Below are positions 53,608-53,620 of a stretch of 53,620 nt of DNA, piece by piece (position 1 is the stretch's first letter; each line of letters starts with the position of its first letter). Under the pieces are notes generated by a model. The model had not been told where the DNA came from and did no database searches. It was given only the letters and a program-made list of their open reading frames with translations. Source of the DNA: Lachnospiraceae bacterium (GTDB lineage Bacteria > Bacillota > Clostridia > Lachnospirales > Lachnospiraceae); NCBI GenBank assembly GCA_910575475.1, contig CAJTGD010000038.1, positions 1 to 53,620 of the forward strand, written 5' to 3'. Both the position numbers and the translations under genes were made by a program.

Positions 53608-53620
53608 ATCTTTATTATGG

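Overview
The window looks like the chromosome of a Gram-positive gut clostridium, most likely a Lachnospiraceae-type Firmicute. The grounds are strong AGGAGG ribosome binding sites, SpoVG, a GlgC/GlgD pair, DnaD/DnaI-like replication genes, an L10 leader, a 49-residue L33 and sortase-type surface proteins. The core genes are moderately GC-rich. The stretch from about 37.7 to 47.4 kb is visibly AT-richer and reads as accessory DNA.

Left part (1-16.6 kb). At the edge lies the remnant of an AbiEi-like antitoxin. Leftward genes follow: a PfkB sugar kinase, a VOC protein, a YjbR protein, a heterodimeric ABC exporter, a broken RelE-like toxin and a ferredoxin. Next is a compact alternative chaperone set: a GrpE-like protein, an Hsp70 paralogue, and a protein with a degenerate J domain and a SEC-C tail. 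After it come Maf, an AEC carrier, ProRS, a TelA-family protein and an XpaC-like protein.

Middle part (16.6-25.7 kb). It holds an RluA-type pseudouridine synthase (+), SpoVG (-), glgC-glgD (-), murC (+) and a dnaD-dnaI-prs run (+) preceded by DnaA-box-like sequences. A strong bidirectional terminator separates prs from rpoC.

Transcription/translation block (25.7-37.6 kb, all leftward): rpmG-secE-nusG-rplK-rplA-rplJ-rplL-rpoB-rpoC. Promoters are visible before rpmG, rplJ and rpoB. An L10 leader with an attenuator precedes rplJ. Two near-identical elements that look like L1-binding sites lie before rplK and rplA. RpoB and RpoC both carry long acidic tails.

Right part (37.6-53.6 kb). A giant membrane-anchored protein made of about 23-residue YD/RHS-like units is spread over three overlapping ORFs joined at two A7 tracts. 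A remnant of a small gene lies on one side of it; the intact paralogue lies on the other, beyond an AAA-ATPase/PD-(D/E)XK protein. A 1461-residue surface protein with an MPKTG anchor follows. The right edge is decayed DNA: a CoA-transferase tail, an unidentified fragment and an IS4-type transposase tail interrupted by short repeats.

The least explained item is the giant repeat protein with its two frame changes. The alternative Hsp70 set and the duplicated L1-like elements come next.
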